Assembly: GCA_026874595.1 (NCBI GenBank)
Contig: CM049321.1
Coordinates: 11,633,479-11,697,478 of the forward strand
Direction of reading: 5' to 3'
Length of the DNA stretch: 64,000 bases
DNA from: Sipunculus nudus
Lineage: Eukaryota; Annelida; Sipuncula; Golfingiida; Sipunculidae
How positions within the stretch are numbered: the first letter of the stretch is position 1; every line of letters starts with the position of its first letter. A model generated the notes under the pieces. The model was not told where the DNA came from. It searched no databases and was given only the letters and a program-made list of their open reading frames with translations. Shown here piece by piece: positions 1 through 10,640 of this stretch. Made by a program: the position numbers and the translations under genes.

Positions 1-511
1 TCGAATTTAATATTATCCCTTTCATAAAATAGTAATATTTCATATTTTTACATTTTATTGAAAGATTTTACCTTTTATTTTTAGATTCCTGTTCACTTAG
101 CGTCGCTATTTTGTCGCCAAGGAACTTGTCTGCGTACCCATGAGTCATATTCGTGTGTATTTGTAGAAAAATGCTTCATTTCTGTGGTGTTTTCTCAATA
201 AGCAAATCAAAAGTAAAACGCAAGCAATTTTTAAGCAAAGAAACAATATCTTCATAAATTCTGTTTGCGACTAATTTCTGAGGACATAATGAATTATTAG
301 GGTTCCAGGGAGTCTAATCATGTCGGAAATAGTGATAAATTGTAGATAAATTGGGAAAGAATTAAGAAAATGGGTCTCGAAATCGATATTGTCCCTTTTA
401 GAAAATAGCAATATTTTATATTTCGACTTTTTATTGAAAGATTTTGCCATTTTTATTTAGAATCCGGTTCACTAAGCGTCACTATTTTGTCGCCAAGAAA
501 CTTGTCTGCGT

Positions 512-521
512 ACCCATGGGT
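512..521. repeat. 10-bp palindrome ACCCATGGGT in A and B monomers
   Basis: This perfect inverted repeat, with an NcoI-type CCATGG core, lies about 26 bp before the anchor in most A and B monomers. Variants exist (CCCATGAGTC, TATCCATGGG, ACCTATGGGT, and B' with TACCATGGGTA), so it is frequent but not invariant. Confidence 0.8.
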
Positions 522-1636
522 CATATTCGTGTGTATTTGTAGAAAAATGCTTCATTTCTGTGGTGTTTCCACCGTAAGCAAAGAATAAGCAAGGCGTAAG
601 GAAAGTGTAAGCAAAGGAACTACATCTTCATAAATTCTTTTTGTGAATATTTTCTCAAGACATAATGTATTAGTTGACTAAACAGGAGCCTAATTATATC
701 GGAAACGGTGCAAAACAGTAGATCAAATGGGAAAAAAATAAAAAAATGGCTCCCTATAATCCCTAACATCTATTATTGGAAATAGCAGTCTTTTACATTT
801 TTAATATTGATTGAACGATTGTTCCCTTTACTTTTAGATTAATGTTCACTAGGAGGCACCATTGTGTAGGAAGGGAATTAGTCTGCATCCCTACGGGACA
901 TATTCGTGTGTTTTTTTTTAAAATGCTTCATTTCTGTGGTGTTTTCTCAATAAGCAAAGCATAAGCAAAACGCAAGCAAATTGTAAGTAAAGGAAAAATG
1001 TCTATATAAATTCTTTTTGCGACTATTTTCTGAGGATATAATGTATTATTAGGGTTCCAGGGAGTCTAATCGTGTCGGAAATAGTAGAAAATTGTAGATA
1101 AATTGGGAAAGAAATAAGAAAATGGGTCTCGAAATCGATATTATCCCTTTTAGAAAATAGCAATATTTTATATTTCGACTTTTTATTGAAAGACTTTGCC
1201 ATTTTTATTTAGAATCCGGTTCACTAAGCGTCACTATTTTGTCGCCAAGAAACTTGTCTGTGTACCATGGGTAATATTCGTGTGTATTTGTAGAAAAATG
1301 CTTCATTTCTGTGGTGTTTTCTCAATAAGCAAATCATAAGCAAAACGTAAGCAAATTGTAAGCAAAGGAACAATGTCTTCATAAATTCTTTTTGTAAATA
1401 TTTTCTAGAGACATAATATATTATTTGACGAACCCGGAGCCTAATTATATCGGAAACGGTGCAAAACAGTAGATCAAATGAGAAAAAATAAAAAAATGGG
1501 TCACTATGATCCATAATATCTCTTATTGGAAATAGCAGTCTTTTACATTTCTAATATTGATTGAACGATTGTGCCCTTTATTTTTAGATTAATGTTCACT
1601 AGGAGGCACCATTGTGTAGCCAGGGAATTAGTCTGC

Positions 1637-1649
1637 GTCCCTACGGGAC
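1637..1649. repeat. Hairpin GTCCC-TAC-GGGAC in C monomers
   Basis: This 5-bp inverted repeat with a 3-base centre occupies the same alignment column range as the ACCCATGGGT palindrome of A and B monomers. It is present in most C monomers. Broken forms occur at about 9,127 (GTCACTTCGGGAC) and about 30,510 (GTCCCTACGGAAC). Confidence 0.8.
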
Positions 1650-1673
1650 ATATACGTGTGCATTTTTTGAAAA

Positions 1674-2049
1674 ATGCTTCATTTCTGTGGTGTTTTCTCA
1701 ATAAGCAAAGCATAAGCAAAACGCAAGCAAATTGTAAGCAAAGAAAAATTGTCTTCATGAATTCTTTTTGCGACTATTTTCTGAGGATATAATGTATTAT
1801 TAGGGTTCCAGGGAGTCTAATCGTATCGGAAATAGTGGAAAATTGTAGATAAATTTGGAAAGAAATAAGGGAATGGGTCTCGAATTTAATATGATCCCTT
1901 TCATAAAATAGTAATATTTCATATTTTTACATTTTATTGAAAGATTTTGCCTTTTATTTTTAGATTCCTGTTCACTTAGCGTCGCTATTTTGTCGCCAAG
2001 GAACTTGTCTGCGTATCCATGGGTCATATTCGTGTGTATTTGTAGAAAA
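1674..2049 (+). repeat. Exemplar monomer, type A (R_a joined to L_A)
   Basis: This is a typical unit in the phase that starts at the conserved box. The right half R_a begins CTCAATAAGCAAAG after the box. It carries the AAGCAAA run, the box TTCATGAATTCTTTTTGCGA, then TTAGGGTTCCAGGGAGTC and TCGGAAATAGTGG. The left half L_A starts GTCTCGAATTTAATAT and continues through ATTGAAAGATTTTGCC, GATTCCTGTTCACTTAGCG and CCATGGGTCATATTCGTG. Type A is the least frequent of the three: nine pure or near-pure L_A monomers plus one C/A chimera in the first 38. It is normally followed by a B monomer. Confidence 0.9.
1703..1742 (+). repeat. Internal 11-bp subrepeat, four AAGCAAA units (R_a form)
   Basis: AAGCAAA heptamers start at 1703, 1714, 1725 and 1736, exactly 11 bp apart. 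The R_b form has the same spacing, for example 576, 587, 598 (as AAGGAAA) and 609. The block sits about 30 bp after the anchor in essentially every monomer of all types, so it predates the split into A, B and C. Single-base variants such as AAGTAAA are common, but the spacing is usually kept. It is a direct repeat of about 44 bp, not a CRISPR: units are contiguous and there are no spacers. Confidence 0.9.
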
Positions 2050-2425
2050 ATGCTTCATTTCTGTGGTGTTTTCTCAATAAGCAAAGCATAAGCAAAACGC
2101 AAGCAAATTGTAAGTAAAGGAAAAATGTCTATATAAATTCTTTTTGCGACTATTTTCTGAGGACATAATGAATTATTAGGCTTCCAGGGAGTCTAATCAT
2201 GTCGGAAATAGTGGAAAATTGTAGATAAATTGGGAAAGAATTAAGAAAATGGGTCTCGAAATCGATATTGTCCCTTTTAGAAAATAGCAATATTTTATAT
2301 TTCGACTTTTTATTGAAAGATTTTGCCATTTTTATTTAGAATCCGGTTCACTAAGCGTCACTAATTTGTCGCCAAGAAACTTGTCAGCGTACCCATGGGT
2401 CATATTCGTGTGTATTTGTAGAAAA
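2050..2425 (+). repeat. Exemplar monomer, type B (R_a joined to L_B)
   Basis: The unit begins with an R_a half and continues into L_B, recognised by GTCTCGAAATCGATATTG (an ATCGAT palindrome), TTATATTTCGACTTTTTA and AGAATCCGGTTCACTAAGCG, then a CCCATGGGTCATATTCG end. L_B aligns base for base with L_A over most of its length (ATTGAAAGATTTTGCC, GTCGCCAAG and CTTGTC are shared), so A and B are closer to each other than to C. B monomers follow either A or C and are followed by C in nearly every case. Confidence 0.9.
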
Positions 2426-2802
2426 ATGCTTCATTTCTGTGGTGTTTTCACCGTAAGCAAAGAATAAGCAAAGCGTAGGGAAAGTGTAAGCAAAGGAACT
2501 ACATATTCATAAATTCTTTTTGTGAATATTTTCTCAGGACATAATGTTTTAGTTGACTAACCAGGAGCCTAATTTTATCGGAAACGGTGCAAAACAGTAG
2601 ATCAAATGAGAAAAAATTAAAAAAATGGGTCACTATGATCCATAATATCTCTTATTGGAAATAGCAGTCTTTTACATTTCTAATATTGATTGAACGATTG
2701 TGCCCTTTATTTTTAGATTAATGTTCACTAGGAGGCACCATTGTGTAGCCAGGGAATTAGTCTGCGTCCCTACGGGACATATACGTGTGTATTTTTTTAA
2801 AA
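2426..2802 (+). repeat. Exemplar monomer, type C (R_b joined to L_C)
   Basis: The right half R_b begins ACCGTAAGCAAAGAATAAGC. It has GAACTACAT before the TTCATAAATTCTTTTTG box, then GTGAATATTTTCTC, TTGACTAACCAGGAGCC and TCGGAAACGGTGCAAAAC. L_C starts near CACTATGATCCATAATATC (CCCTATAATCC in other copies). It continues with GGAAATAGCAGTC, ATTGATTGAACGATTG, TTCACTAGGAGGCACC and GTCCCTACGGGACATA. C is the most common type, 15 of the first 38 monomers, and closes every word of the array. Its T-run just before the anchor varies in length and accounts for much of the 374-378 bp spacing variation. Confidence 0.9.
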
Positions 2803-5080
2803 ATGCTTCATTTCTGTGGTGTTTTCTCAATAAGCAAAGCATAAGCAAAACGCAAGCAAATTGTAAGCAAAGGAAAAATGTCTTCATGAATTCTTTTTGC
2901 GACTATTTTCTGAGGATATAATGTTTTATTAGGGTTCCAGGGAGTCTAATCGTATCGGAAATAGTGGAAAATTGTAGATAAATTTGGAAAGAAATAAGGG
3001 AATGGGTCTCGAATTTAATATTATCCCTTTCATAAAATAGTAATATTTCATATTTTTACATTTTATTGAAAGATTTTGCCTTTTATTTTTAGATTCCTGT
3101 TCACTTAGCGTCGCTATTTTGTCGCCAAGGAACTTGTCTGCGTATCCATGGGTCATATTCGTGTGTATTTGTAGAAAAATGCTTCATTTCTGTGGTGTTT
3201 TCTCAATAAGCAAAGCATAAGCAAAACGCAAGCAATTTTTAAGCAAAGAAACAATATCTTCATAAATTCTGTTTGCCACTAATTTCTGAGGACATAATGA
3301 ATTATTAGGGTTCCAGCGAGTCTAATCATATCGGAAATAGTGGAAAATTGTAGATAAATTGGGAAACAATTAAGAAAAAGGGTCTCGAAATCGATATTGT
3401 CCCTTTTAGAAAATAGCAATATTTTATATTTCGACTTTTTATTGAAAGATTTTGCCATTTTTATTTAGAATCCGGTTCACTAAGCGTCACTAATTTGTCG
3501 CCAAGAAAATTGACAGCGTACCCATGGGTCATATTCGTGTGTATTTGTAGAAAAATGCTTCATTTCTGTGGTGTTTTCACCGTAAGCAAAGAATAAGCAA
3601 AACGTAAGCAAATTGTAAGCAAAGGAACAATGTCTTCATAAATTCTTTTTGTGAATATTGTTTCAAGACATAATGTATTAGTTGACAAAGCAGGAGCCTA
3701 ATTATATCGGAAACGTTGCAAAACAGTAGATCAAATGAGAAAAAATAAAAAAATGGGTCCCTATAATCCATAATATCTCTTATTGGAAATAGCAGACTGT
3801 TACATTTCTAATATTGATTGAACGATTGTGCCCTTTATTTTTAGATTAATGTTCTCTAGGAGGCACCATTGTGTAGCCAGGGAATTAGTCTGCGTCCCTA
3901 CGGGACATATTCGTGTGTATTTTTTGAAAATACTTCATTTCTGTTGTGTTTTCTCAATAAGCAAAGCATAAGCAAAACGCAAGCAAATTGTTAGCGAAGG
4001 AAAAATGTCTTCATAAATTCTTTTTGCGACTATTTTCTGAGGATATAATGTATTATTAGGGTTCCAGGGAGTCTAATCGTATCGGAAATAGTAGAAAATT
4101 GTAGATAAATTGGGAAAGAAATAAAAAAATGAGTCTCGAATTTAATATTATCACTTTCATAAAATAGTAATATTTTATATTTTTACATTTTATTGAAAGA
4201 TTTTGCCTTTTATTTTTAAATTTCTGTTCACTTAGCGTCACTATTTTGTCGCCAAGGAACTTGTCTGCGTACCTATGGGTCATATTCGTGTGTATTTGTA
4301 GAAAAATGCTTAATTTCTGTGGTGTTTTCACCGTAGGTAAAGAATAAGCAAAGCGTAAGGAAAGTGTAAGCAAAGGAACTACATCTTCATAAATTCTTTT
4401 TGTGAATATTTTCTCAAGACATAATGTATTAGTTGACTAACCAGGAGCCTAATTATCTCGGAAAAGGTGCAAAACAGTAGATCAAATGAGAAAAAATTAA
4501 AAAATGGGTCCCTATAATCCATAATATCTCTTATTGGAAATAGCAGTCTTTTACATTTCTCATATAGATTGAACGATTGTGCCCTTTATTTTTAGATTAA
4601 TGTTCACTAGGAGGCACCATTGTGTAGCAAGGGAAATATTCTGCGTCCCTACGGGACATATTTGTTTGTTTTTGTTGAAAAATGCTTCATTTCTGTGGTG
4701 TTTTCTCAATAAGCAAAGAAAAAGCAAAACGCAAGCAAATTGTAAGCAAAGAAACAATATCTTCATAAATTCTTTTTGCGACTATTTTCTGATGACATAA
4801 TGCATTATTAGGGTTCCAGGAAGTCTAATCATGTCGGAAATAGTGGAAAATTGTAGATAAGTTGGGAAAGAATGAAGAAAATGGGTCTCGAAATCGATAT
4901 TGTCCCTTTTAGAAAATAGTAATATTTTATATTTCGACATTTTATTGAAAGATTTTGCCATTTTTATTTAGAATCCGGTTCACTAAACGTCACTATTTTG
5001 TCGCCAAGAACTTGTCTGCGTACCCATGGGTCATATTCGTGTGTATTTGTAGAAAAATGCTTCATTTTTGTGGTGTTTTC

Positions 5081-5110
5081 ACCGTAAGCAAAGAATAAGC
5101 AAACAAACTA
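5081..5110 (+). repeat. 22-bp deletion inside the 11-bp subrepeat, copy 1
   Basis: The R_b half after anchor 5057 keeps two AAGCAAA units (5086 and 5097) and runs directly into CAAACTACATC. It has lost 22 bp, two subrepeat units. The unit is 353 bp long as a result. The same deletion is inherited in the other two copies of the 38-monomer repeat (about 19,345-19,374 and 40,724-40,753). Confidence 0.88.
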
Positions 5111-6430
5111 CATCTTCATAAATTCTTTTTGTGAATATTTTCTCAAGACATAATGTATTAGTTGACTAACCAGGAGCCTAATTATATCGGAAACGGTGCA
5201 AAACAGTAGATCAAATGAGAAAAAATTAAAAAATGGGTCCCTATAATCCATAATATCTCTTATTGGAAATAGCAGTCTTTTACATTTCTAATATTGATTG
5301 AACGATTGTTCCCTTTACTTTTAGGTTAATGTTCACTAGGAGGCACCATTGTGTAGGAAGGGAATTAGTCTGCGTCCCTACGGGACATATTCGTGTGTAT
5401 TTTTTTAAAATGCTTCATTTCTGTGGTGTTTTCTCAATAAGCAAAGCATAAGCAAAACGCAAGCAAATTGTAAGTAAAGGAAAAATGTCTATATAAATTC
5501 TTTTTGCGACTATTTTCTGAGGATATAATGTATTATTAGGGTTCCAGGGAGTCTAATCGTGTCGGAAATAGAAGAAAATTGTAGATAAATTGGGAAAGAA
5601 ATAAGAAAATGGGTCTCGAAATCGATATTATCCCTTTTAGAAAATAGCAATATTTTATATTTCGACATTTTATTGAAAGATTTTGCCATTTTTATTTAGA
5701 ATCCGGTTCACTAAGCGTCACTATTTTGTCGCCAAGAAACTTGTCTGTGTACCATGGGTAATATTCGTGTGTATTTGTAGAAAAATGCTTCATTTCTGTG
5801 GTGTTTTCTCAATAAGCAAAGAATAAGCAAAACGTAAGCAAATTGTAAGCAAAGGAACAATGTCTTCATAAATTCTTTTTGTAAATATTTTCTAGAGACA
5901 TAATATATTATTTGACGAACCCGGAGCCTAATTATATCGGAAACGGTGCAAAACAATAGATCAATTGATAAAAAATTAAAAAAGGATCCCTATAATCCCT
6001 AACATCTCTTATTGGAAATAGCAATCTTTTACATTTCTAATATTGATTGAACGATTGTTCCCTTTACTTTTAGATTAATGTTCACTAGGAGGCACCATTG
6101 TGTCGAAAGGGAATTAGCCTGCGTCCCTACGGGACATATTCGTGTGTACTTTTTGAAAATGCTTCATTTCTGTGGTGTTTTCTCAATAAGCAAAGCATAA
6201 GCAAAACGCAAGCAAATTGTAAGCAAAGGAAAAATGTCTTCATAAATTCTTTTTGCGACTATTTTCTGAGAATATAATGTATTATTAGGGTTTCAGGGAG
6301 TCTAATCGTATCGGAAATAGTGGAAAATTGTAGATAAATTGGGAAAGAAATAAGAAAATGGCTCTCGAATTGAATATTATCCCTTTCATAAAATAGTAAT
6401 ATTTCATATTTTTACATTTTATTGAAAGAT

Positions 6431-6442
6431 TTTGCCTTTATA
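6431..6442 (+). repeat. 5-bp deletion marker in an A monomer
   Basis: TTTGCCTTTATAGATTCC replaces the usual form with a longer TTTTATTTTTAG stretch, five bases fewer, giving a 371-bp unit. The same change is at about 20,695 and 42,074, at the expected offsets of 14,264 and 35,643, so it is a diagnostic marker of the three copies of the 38-monomer repeat. Confidence 0.85.
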
Positions 6443-8609
6443 GATTCCTGTTCACTTAGCGTCGCTATTTTGTCGCCAAGGAACTTGTCTGCGTACCCAT
6501 GAGTCATATTCGTGTGTATTTGTAGAAAAATGCTTCATTTCTGTGGTGTTTTCTCAATAAGCAAAGCAAAAGTAAAACGCGAGCAATTTTTAAGCAAAGA
6601 AACAATATCTTCATAAATTCTTTTTGCAACTATTTTCTGAGGACATAATGAATTATTAGGGTTCCAGGGAGTCTAATCATGTCGGAAATAGTGGAAAATT
6701 GTAGATAAATTGGGAAAGAATTAAGAAAATGGGTCTCGAAATCGATATTGTCCCTTTTAGAAAATAGCAATATTTTATATTTCGACTTTTTATTGAAAGA
6801 TTTTGCCATTTTTATTTAGAATCCGGTTCACTAAGCGTCACTAATTTGTCGCCAAGAAACTTGTCAGCGTACCCATGGGTCATATTCGTGTGTATTTGTA
6901 GAAAAATGATTCATTTCTGTGGTGTTTTCACCGTAAGCAAAGAATAAGCAAAACGTAAGCAAATTGTAAGCAAAGGAACAATGTCTTCATAAATTCTTTT
7001 TGTAAATATTTTCTAGAGACATAATATATTATTTGACTAACCCGGAGCCTAATTATATCGGAAACGGTGCAAAACAGTAGATCAATTGATAAAAAATTTA
7101 AAAAATGGCTCCCTATAATCCCTAACATCTCTTATTGGAAATAGCAGTCTTTTACATTTCTAATATTGATTGAACGATTGTGCCCTTTATTTTTAGATTA
7201 ATGTTCACTAGGAGGCACCATTGTGTAGCCAGGGAATTAGTCTGCGTCCCTACGGGACATATTCGTGTGTATTTTTTGAAAAATGCTTCATTTTCGTGGT
7301 GTTTTCTCAATAAGCAAAGCATCAGCAAAACGCAAGAAAATTGTAAACAAAGGAACAATGTCTTCTTAAATTCTTTTTGCGACTATTTTCTGAGGACATA
7401 ATGTATTATTAGGCTTCTAGGGAGTCTAATCATGTCGAAAATAGTGGAAAATTGTAGATAAATTGGGAAAGAAATCAGAGAATGGGTCTCGAAATCGATA
7501 TTATCCCTTTAAGAAAATAGCAATATTTTATATTTCGACATTTTATTGAAAGATTTTGCCATTTTTATTTAGAATCCGGTTCACTAAGCGTCACTATTTT
7601 GTCGCCAAGAAACTTGTCTGCGTACCCATGGATCATATTCGTGTGTATTTGTAGAAAAATGCTTCATTTCTGTGGTGTTTTCACCGTAAGCAAAGAATAA
7701 GCAAAGCGTAGGGAAAGTGTAAGCAAAGGAACTACATCTTCATAAATTCTTTTTGTGAATATTTTCTCAGGACATAATGTATTAGTTGACTAACCAGGAG
7801 CCTAATTTTATCGGAAACGGTGCAAAACAGTAGATCAAATGAGAAAAAATTTAAAAAATGGGTCACTATGATCCATAATATCTCTTATTGGAAATAGCAG
7901 TCTTTTACATTTCTAATATTGATTGAACGATTGTGCCCTTTATTTTTAGATTAATGTTCACTAGGAGGCACCATTGTGTAGCAAGGGAATTAGTCTGCGT
8001 CCCTACGGGACATATACGTGTGTATTTTTTTTAAAAATGCTTCATTTCTGTGGTGTTTTCTCAATAAGCAAAGCATAAGCAAAACGCAAGCAAATTGTAA
8101 GCAAAGGAAAAATGTCTTCATGAATTCTTTTTGCGACTATTTTCTGAGGATATAATGTATTATTAGGGTTCCAGGGAGTCTAATCGTATCGGAAATAGTG
8201 GAAAATTGTAGATAAATTTGGAAAGAAATAAGGGAATGGGTCTCGAATTTAATATTATCCCTTTCATAAAATAGTAATATTTCATATTTTTACATTTTAT
8301 TGAAAGATTTTACCTTTTATTTTTAGATTCCTGTTCACTTAGCGTCGCTATTTTGTCGCCAAGGAACTTGTCTGCGTACCCATGAGTCATATTCGTGTGT
8401 ATTTGTAGAAAAATGCTTCATTTCTGTGGTGTTTTCTCAATAAGCAAATCAAAAGTAAAACGCAAGCAATTTTTAAGCAAAGAAACAATATCTTCATAAA
8501 TTCTGTTTGCGACTAATTTCTGAGGACATAATGAATTATTAGGGTTCCAGGGAGTCTAATCATGTCGGAAATAGTGGAAAATTGTAGATAAATTGGGAAA
8601 GAATTAAGA

Positions 8610-8760
8610 AAATGGGTCTCGAATTTAATATTATCGCTTTCATAAAATAGTAATATTTCATATTTTTACATTTTATTGAAAGATTTTGCCTTTTATATTT
8701 AGAATCCGGTTCACTAAGCGTCACTATTTTGTCGCCAAGAAACTTGTCTGTGTACCCATG
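8610..8760 (+). repeat. Chimeric A/B monomer
   Basis: The left half starts as L_A (CTCGAATTTAATATTATCG, TTTCATATTTTTACATT). Around TTTGCCTTTTATATTTAG it changes to L_B (AATCCGGTTCACTAAGCG). It is followed by R_b and C as a B monomer would be. Copies are at about 22,874-23,024 and, with more differences, 26,233-26,383. Confidence 0.83.
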
Positions 8761-10499
8761 GGTCATATTCGTGTGTATTTGTAGAAAAATGCTTCATTTC
8801 TGTGGTGTTTTCACCGTAATCAAAGAATAAGCAAAGCGTAAGGAAAGTGTAAGCAAAGGAACTACATCTTCATAAATTCTTTTTGTGAATATTTTCTCAA
8901 GACATAATGTATAAGTTGACTAACCAGGAGCCTAATTATATCGGAAACGGTGCAAAACAGTAGATCAAATGAGAAAAAATTAAAATATGGGTCCCTATAA
9001 TCCATAATATCTCTTATTGGAAATAGCAGTCTTTTACATTTCTAATATTGATTGAACGATTGTTCCCTTTATTTTTAGGTTAATGTTCACTAGGAAAAAA
9101 CATTGTGTAGGAAGGGAATTAGTCTGCGTCACTTCGGGACATATTCGTGTGTATTTTCTGAAAAATGCTTCATTTCTGTGGTGTTTTCTCAATAAGCAAA
9201 GCATAAGCAAAGCGCAAGCAAATTGTAAGCAAAGGAACAATGTCTTCTTAAATTCTTTTTGCGACTATTTTCTGAGGACATAATGTATTATTAGGGTTCC
9301 AGGGAGTCTAATCGTGTCGGAAATAGTAGAAAATTGTAGATAAATTGGGAAAGAAATAAGAAAACAGGTCTCGAAATCGATATTGTCCCTTTTAGAAAAT
9401 AGCAATATTTTATATTTCGACTTTTTATTGAAAGGTTTTGCCATTATTATTTAGAATCCGGTTCACTAAGCGTCACTATTTTGTCGCAAAGAAATTTGTC
9501 TGCGTACCCATGGATCATATTCGTGTGTATTTGTAGAAAAATTCTTCATTTCTGTGGTGTTTTCACCGTAAGCAAAGAATAAGCAAAGCGTTAAGAAAGT
9601 GTAAGCAAAGGAACTACATCTTCATAAATTCTTTTTGTGAATATTTTCTCAAGACATAATGTATTAGTTGACTAACCAGGAGCCTAATTATGTCGGAAAC
9701 GGTGCAAAACAGTAGATCAATTGAGAAAAAAATTAAAAAAAGGGTCCCTATAATCCCTAACATCTCTTATTGGAAATAGCAATCTTGTACATTTCTAATA
9801 TTGATTGAACGATTGTGCCCTTTATTTTTAGATTAATGTTCACTAGGAGGCACCATTGTGTAGCCAGGGAATTAGTCTGCGTCCCTACGGGACATATACG
9901 TGTGTACTTTTTGAAAAATGCTTCATTTCTGTGGTGTTTTCTCAATAAGCAAAGCATAAGTAAAACGCAAGCAAATTGTAAGCAAAGGAAAAATGTCTTC
10001 ATGAATTCTTTTTGCGACTATTTTCTGAGGATATAATGTATTATTAAGGTTCCAGGGAGTCTAATCGTATCGGAAATAGTAGAAAATTGTAGATAAATTG
10101 GGAAAGAAATAAGAAAATGGGTCTCGAATTTAATATTAACCCTTTCATAAAATAGTAATATTTCATATTTTTACATTTTATTGAAAGATTTTGCCTTTTA
10201 CTTTTAAATTCTTGTTCACTTAGGGTCGCTATTTTGTCGCCAAGGAACTTTTCTGCGTACCTATGGGTCATATTCGTGTGTTTTTGTAGAAAAATGCTTC
10301 ATTTCTGTGGTGTTTTCACCGTAAGCAAAGAATAAGGAAAGCGTAAGGAAAGTGTAAGCAAAGGAACTACATCTTCATAAATTCTTTTTGTGAATATTTT
10401 CTCAAGACATAATGTAATAGATGACTAACCAGGAGCCTAATTATATCGGAAAGGTGCAAAACAGTAGATCAAATGAGAAAAAATTAAAAAATGGGTCCC

Positions 10500-10640
10500 T
10501 ATAATCCATAATATCTCTTATTGGATATAGCAGTCTTTTACATTTCTCATATTGATTGAACGATTGTGCCCTTTATTTTTAGATTCCTGTTCACTTAGCG
10601 TCGCTATTTTGTCGCCAAGGAACTTGTCTGCGTACCCATG
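10500..10640 (+). repeat. Chimeric C/A monomer
   Basis: The left half starts as L_C (CCCTATAATCC, ATTGATTGAACGATTGTGCC) and changes within CTTTATTTTTAGATT to L_A (CCTGTTCACTTAGCGTCGC), ending CCCATGGGTCATATTCG. The change falls in a stretch identical in both types. The same chimera is at about 31,880-32,020, the corresponding site of copy 2. A different C/A chimera, switching at CCCTAGGGGTCATATTCG, is at about 27,506. Confidence 0.85.

Noticed and set aside
1571-1792. A 73-codon plus-strand open frame recurring in many C monomers
   Set aside because: It starts at GTG, overlaps open frames on the other strand, exists only because the monomers are copies of each other, and is lost in C monomers with small indels. 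There is no family similarity, no start context and no gene neighbourhood.
1800-2027. A 75-codon minus-strand frame across A monomers, repeated many times
   Set aside because: Same reasoning: preserved by array homogenisation, not by coding constraint that I can see, and no recognisable domain.
1674-2049. Monomer as an old dimer of two ~188-bp halves
   Set aside because: I compared left and right halves by eye and found no convincing alignment. The only internal repetition I could support is the 11-bp run.
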